From the NCBI GenBank assembly GCA_017430455.1, contig JAFRMX010000019.1, positions 1 through 42,697 of the forward strand: a stretch of 42,697 bases of DNA. The letters run 5' to 3'. Source of the stretch: Oscillospiraceae bacterium (GTDB lineage: Bacteria; Bacillota; Clostridia; Oscillospirales; Oscillospiraceae). Position numbers and translations under genes: made by a program. Shown piece by piece: positions 40,842 to 42,697 of this stretch. The stretch's first letter is position 1. Every line of letters starts with the position of its first letter. A model generated the notes under the pieces. The model saw only the letters and a program-made list of their open reading frames with translations, was not told where the DNA came from and searched no databases.

Positions 40842-41594
40842 TCATCTCCTCAAATCGTCAAAGCCGTTTTCCTCGATGACACGCTCCAGCGCCGGAAGGA
40901 TGTATTCGTCGCGCCACCGGAGCCGCGCCTCGTGGGTCAAGTGGATCCCGTCAGAGATAAACAGCTCCTCCGCGTAATCCGTACCGTCAAAGGTGAAATC
41001 CTCAGCGTCCACGAAGGTCATATACTCCGACGCCTCGCACATTTCCCGGAGCTGGCGGTTGATCTCCTGCGTCATCTCCGTATATTGGCTCCTGCCGGGC
41101 AGGAGCAGCCCGCTCATGACGATGAACTGCGCGTCGGGCAGACGCGCGTGGAAGAGGGCAAACATCTCGCGCTTGTCGCTCAGACAGGCCGCCAGCTTTT
41201 CCTCACGCGTCCCCGGCAGGTTTGCCAGGTCGTTGGAGCCGGTCTGGAAAACCACGATCTTCGGCTCGTAGGGATAGAGGATGCGGTCTGCGTACTGCAT
41301 GAGCATCCGGTCTGTGCTGCCGCCGAACCCATGATTCTGCATCTTATATGCGGATAAGTCCTCGTCCATCTCCTTCCACAGGCGGAAATTGGAGGCACCG
41401 TAAAATACAATCTCACCCCTGCGCGACTCCGGGTCATAGCGCTGCTCGATGGCCTGGACGTCGCCCTCGAAGCCCTTGAACAGGAAGTGGAAGGGCCCCC
41501 AGCCGATCTGCCATCCGGTGACGGCCAGGCCGATCACGCAGGCGCCCACCACGCCGCCGGTGATGCCGGCAGCCCATTTCATCGTCTTTTTCAT
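40842..41594 (-). CDS. membrane-anchored SGNH/GDSL-type hydrolase (250 aa)
   Basis: N-terminal membrane helix (about 7-32: WAAGITGGVVGACVIGLAV) and an SGNH esterase domain. Block I is FYGASNFRLW with Ser68 in place of the usual GDS context, block II Gly in GFGGS, block III Asn in GSND, block V Asp215 and His218 in DGIHL. The helix is not followed by a clear cleavage site, so the enzyme is probably tethered outside the membrane. A likely role is removing acetyl groups from plant glycans or acetylated sugars before or during uptake. It overlaps the symporter stop as ATGA and precedes the rhamnosidase gene. Confidence 0.85.
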   Translation of the reverse strand: MKKTMKWAAGITGGVVGACVIGLAVTGWQIGWGPFHFLFKGFEGDVQAIEQRYDPESRRGEIVFYGASNFRLWKEMDEDLSAYKMQNHGFGGSTDRMLMQYADRILYPYEPKIVVFQTGSNDLANLPGTREEKLAACLSDKREMFALFHARLPDAQFIVMSGLLLPGRSQYTEMTQEINRQLREMCEASEYMTFVDAEDFTFDGTDYAEELFISDGIHLTHEARLRWRDEYILPALERVIEENGFDDLRR

Positions 41595-42697
41595 CGGATC
41601 TCCCTCCTGGCCTTGATCTCTGCCTGTTCCTTATCCACACGCTTTTCCACGTCCACGAAGAAGAGAATACCTGCGAGAAGGATGCCGGTAAATACCTCCA
41701 GACCAACGAAGGCAAAGGTGATTGCCCAGTTGGCGTTGGCAGACTGCTGCATGGCTACCGTATAGACGCCGTCTGCCGCCGGCTTGAGCATGTCGAGCGC
41801 GAGCTGCGGCGTCAGACCGTTGGCCGTCAGATAGGCCGAGGCCTCAGACAGGCTGCTTACGCTGATGGGCGCGACGTAACCGGCAAGCGCCAGCATCCAG
41901 TTGAAAACGCCCGTCACAATTCCCACCATGGCCACCGCAATGATGTTGTAAATGGACATGGCCGCGCCATCCACACGGTTATCGGACTTCCATTCCAGAT
42001 GATCCAGACAGTCGGCAAAAAGTGCCATAAACACATAAGCGCAGGGAAGACCGCCGATGTTCTTGATAAACTGACCGATCAGAACCATAACCAGATTCGT
42101 GGAGAACAGCCAGCAAACCAGGCTGCCGATGGCATAGAGGATGAATCCGATCATCGTCACATTCCGCTTGCCGAAGCGCTTGGCCAGCGGCCATACGGCA
42201 AAGATGCCGATCCCCATGGGAATGCCACCGATGACGGAGACCAGCATCTGGGTCACGCCGTCATTATAGGTGCCGAGAACATAGTTGCAGTAATAGACAA
42301 GCGCAAGGTTTTTGAAAACGGTGCCGGTGGTATAGATCAGGAAATAGGCGTACATCAGCAGCATGTATTTATCCGTGAAGATAATCTTCATCTGCTCGCC
42401 GAGACTCAGGTTGCTTTCCTCGCCCGCATAAGCCTTCTCCTCGGTGACGCGCTCCTTGGTAAAGAAGTACTCCATCAAGGTCAGCGGAAGCGCAGCGATG
42501 GAAATAATTGTCATCAGCGTGATCCACTTCGACTTATCCACGCCGATCATCGGCATGATGACCATGGGGAACACCAGCGCCACCAGGATGCCGCTCATCA
42601 TGATGGTGGTGATTTGGTTAAAGACCGACAGACCGCCGCGGGCGGTGGTGTCGCGGGTACTGAGCGGCACCATCAGGTTGTGGCTCATGTTGAAGAT
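41591..42697 (-). CDS. GPH-family sugar symporter, N-terminal part beyond the window
   Basis: The visible 368 residues hold the second half or more of a 12-helix MFS protein: NMSHNLMVPLSTRDTTARGG is the characteristic loop of GPH symporters after helix 4, followed by helices up to the basic C-terminus (KRVDKEQAEIKARREIR). The frame is open to the window edge, and a typical member is about 460-500 residues, so roughly 110-130 residues are missing. An insert of about 50 residues (VSSLSEASAYLTANGLTPQL, ALDMLKPAADG) sits before the last helix pairs. It likely imports the rhamnosylated substrate of the GH78 enzyme encoded in the same operon. Confidence 0.92.
   Translation of the reverse strand: MFNMSHNLMVPLSTRDTTARGGLSVFNQITTIMMSGILVALVFPMVIMPMIGVDKSKWITLMTIISIAALPLTLMEYFFTKERVTEEKAYAGEESNLSLGEQMKIIFTDKYMLLMYAYFLIYTTGTVFKNLALVYYCNYVLGTYNDGVTQMLVSVIGGIPMGIGIFAVWPLAKRFGKRNVTMIGFILYAIGSLVCWLFSTNLVMVLIGQFIKNIGGLPCAYVFMALFADCLDHLEWKSDNRVDGAAMSIYNIIAVAMVGIVTGVFNWMLALAGYVAPISVSSLSEASAYLTANGLTPQLALDMLKPAADGVYTVAMQQSANANWAITFAFVGLEVFTGILLAGILFFVDVEKRVDKEQAEIKARREIR

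Noticed and set aside
1..42697. CRISPR arrays, tRNA or rRNA genes, transposases, integrases and phage genes
   Set aside because: No regularly spaced repeats, no cloverleaf sequences with CCA-type ends and no recombinase motifs were seen by eye on either strand.

Overview
The window reads as a chromosomal segment of a low-to-mid GC Gram-positive anaerobe of the Clostridia, most likely a gut or rumen Lachnospiraceae-type bacterium. The basis is the cdaR-ftsE-ftsX-murein hydrolase-S41 peptidase order, the purine-rich AGGAGG-type ribosome sites, the GPH-family sugar symporters feeding cytoplasmic glycosidases, and a lysyl-tRNA synthetase carrying a C-terminal tRNA-binding domain. No rRNA, tRNA, CRISPR array, insertion sequence or phage gene was seen. 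Placement is by gene content only.

Region 1 (1-6768, minus strand) is a tightly packed run of about eleven small genes. It holds three class I SAM methyltransferases, three alpha/beta hydrolases (one lacking its N-terminal part), an L-2-amino-thiazoline-4-carboxylate hydrolase-family protein, and four membrane proteins including a paralogous pair. Many genes overlap by 4 nt. The run starts at a promoter with the 19-bp spacer and internal dyad that is characteristic of MerR-family activators, so it looks like one inducible detoxification or modification operon of unknown substrate. The last methyltransferase in the window has an in-frame TGA.

Region 2 (6818-14621, minus strand) is housekeeping: cdaR-like regulator, ftsE, ftsX, an EnvC-like M23 murein hydrolase, an S41 peptidase homologue, greA and lysS, apparently one long transcript from a sigma-A promoter upstream of cdaR. 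The S41 protein has lost both the catalytic serine (Gly309) and lysine (Asn334), so it is a probable pseudoprotease sitting next to the division ABC complex.

Region 3 (14752-24143) holds single genes with their own promoters: a PlsC-like acyltransferase fused to a zinc ribbon, an EamA transporter, a membrane-bound SpoIIE/PP2C phosphatase, a GH36 alpha-galactosidase, an unrecognised P-loop protein preceded by what may be a decayed gene, and an AraC-family regulator.

Region 4 (24184-34250, plus strand) is a glycan-use operon divergent from that AraC regulator: GPH symporter, GH2 beta-galactosidase-like enzyme, sugar-phosphate isomerase/epimerase-like protein, GH78 alpha-L-rhamnosidase, GH43 enzyme with a C-terminal discoidin-like domain, and GH1 beta-glycosidase. 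None has an evident signal peptide, so imported oligosaccharides or plant glycosides are probably taken apart in the cytoplasm. Region 5 (34281-38075, minus) is araA-araB-araD, converting L-arabinose to D-xylulose 5-phosphate. Region 6 (38351-42697, minus) is a second loop of the same theme: a GPH symporter cut by the window end, a membrane-anchored SGNH hydrolase and a second, longer GH78 rhamnosidase. Regions 4 to 6 together suggest use of rhamnose-, arabinose- and galactose-bearing plant material such as rhamnogalacturonan I side chains or decorated glycosides.
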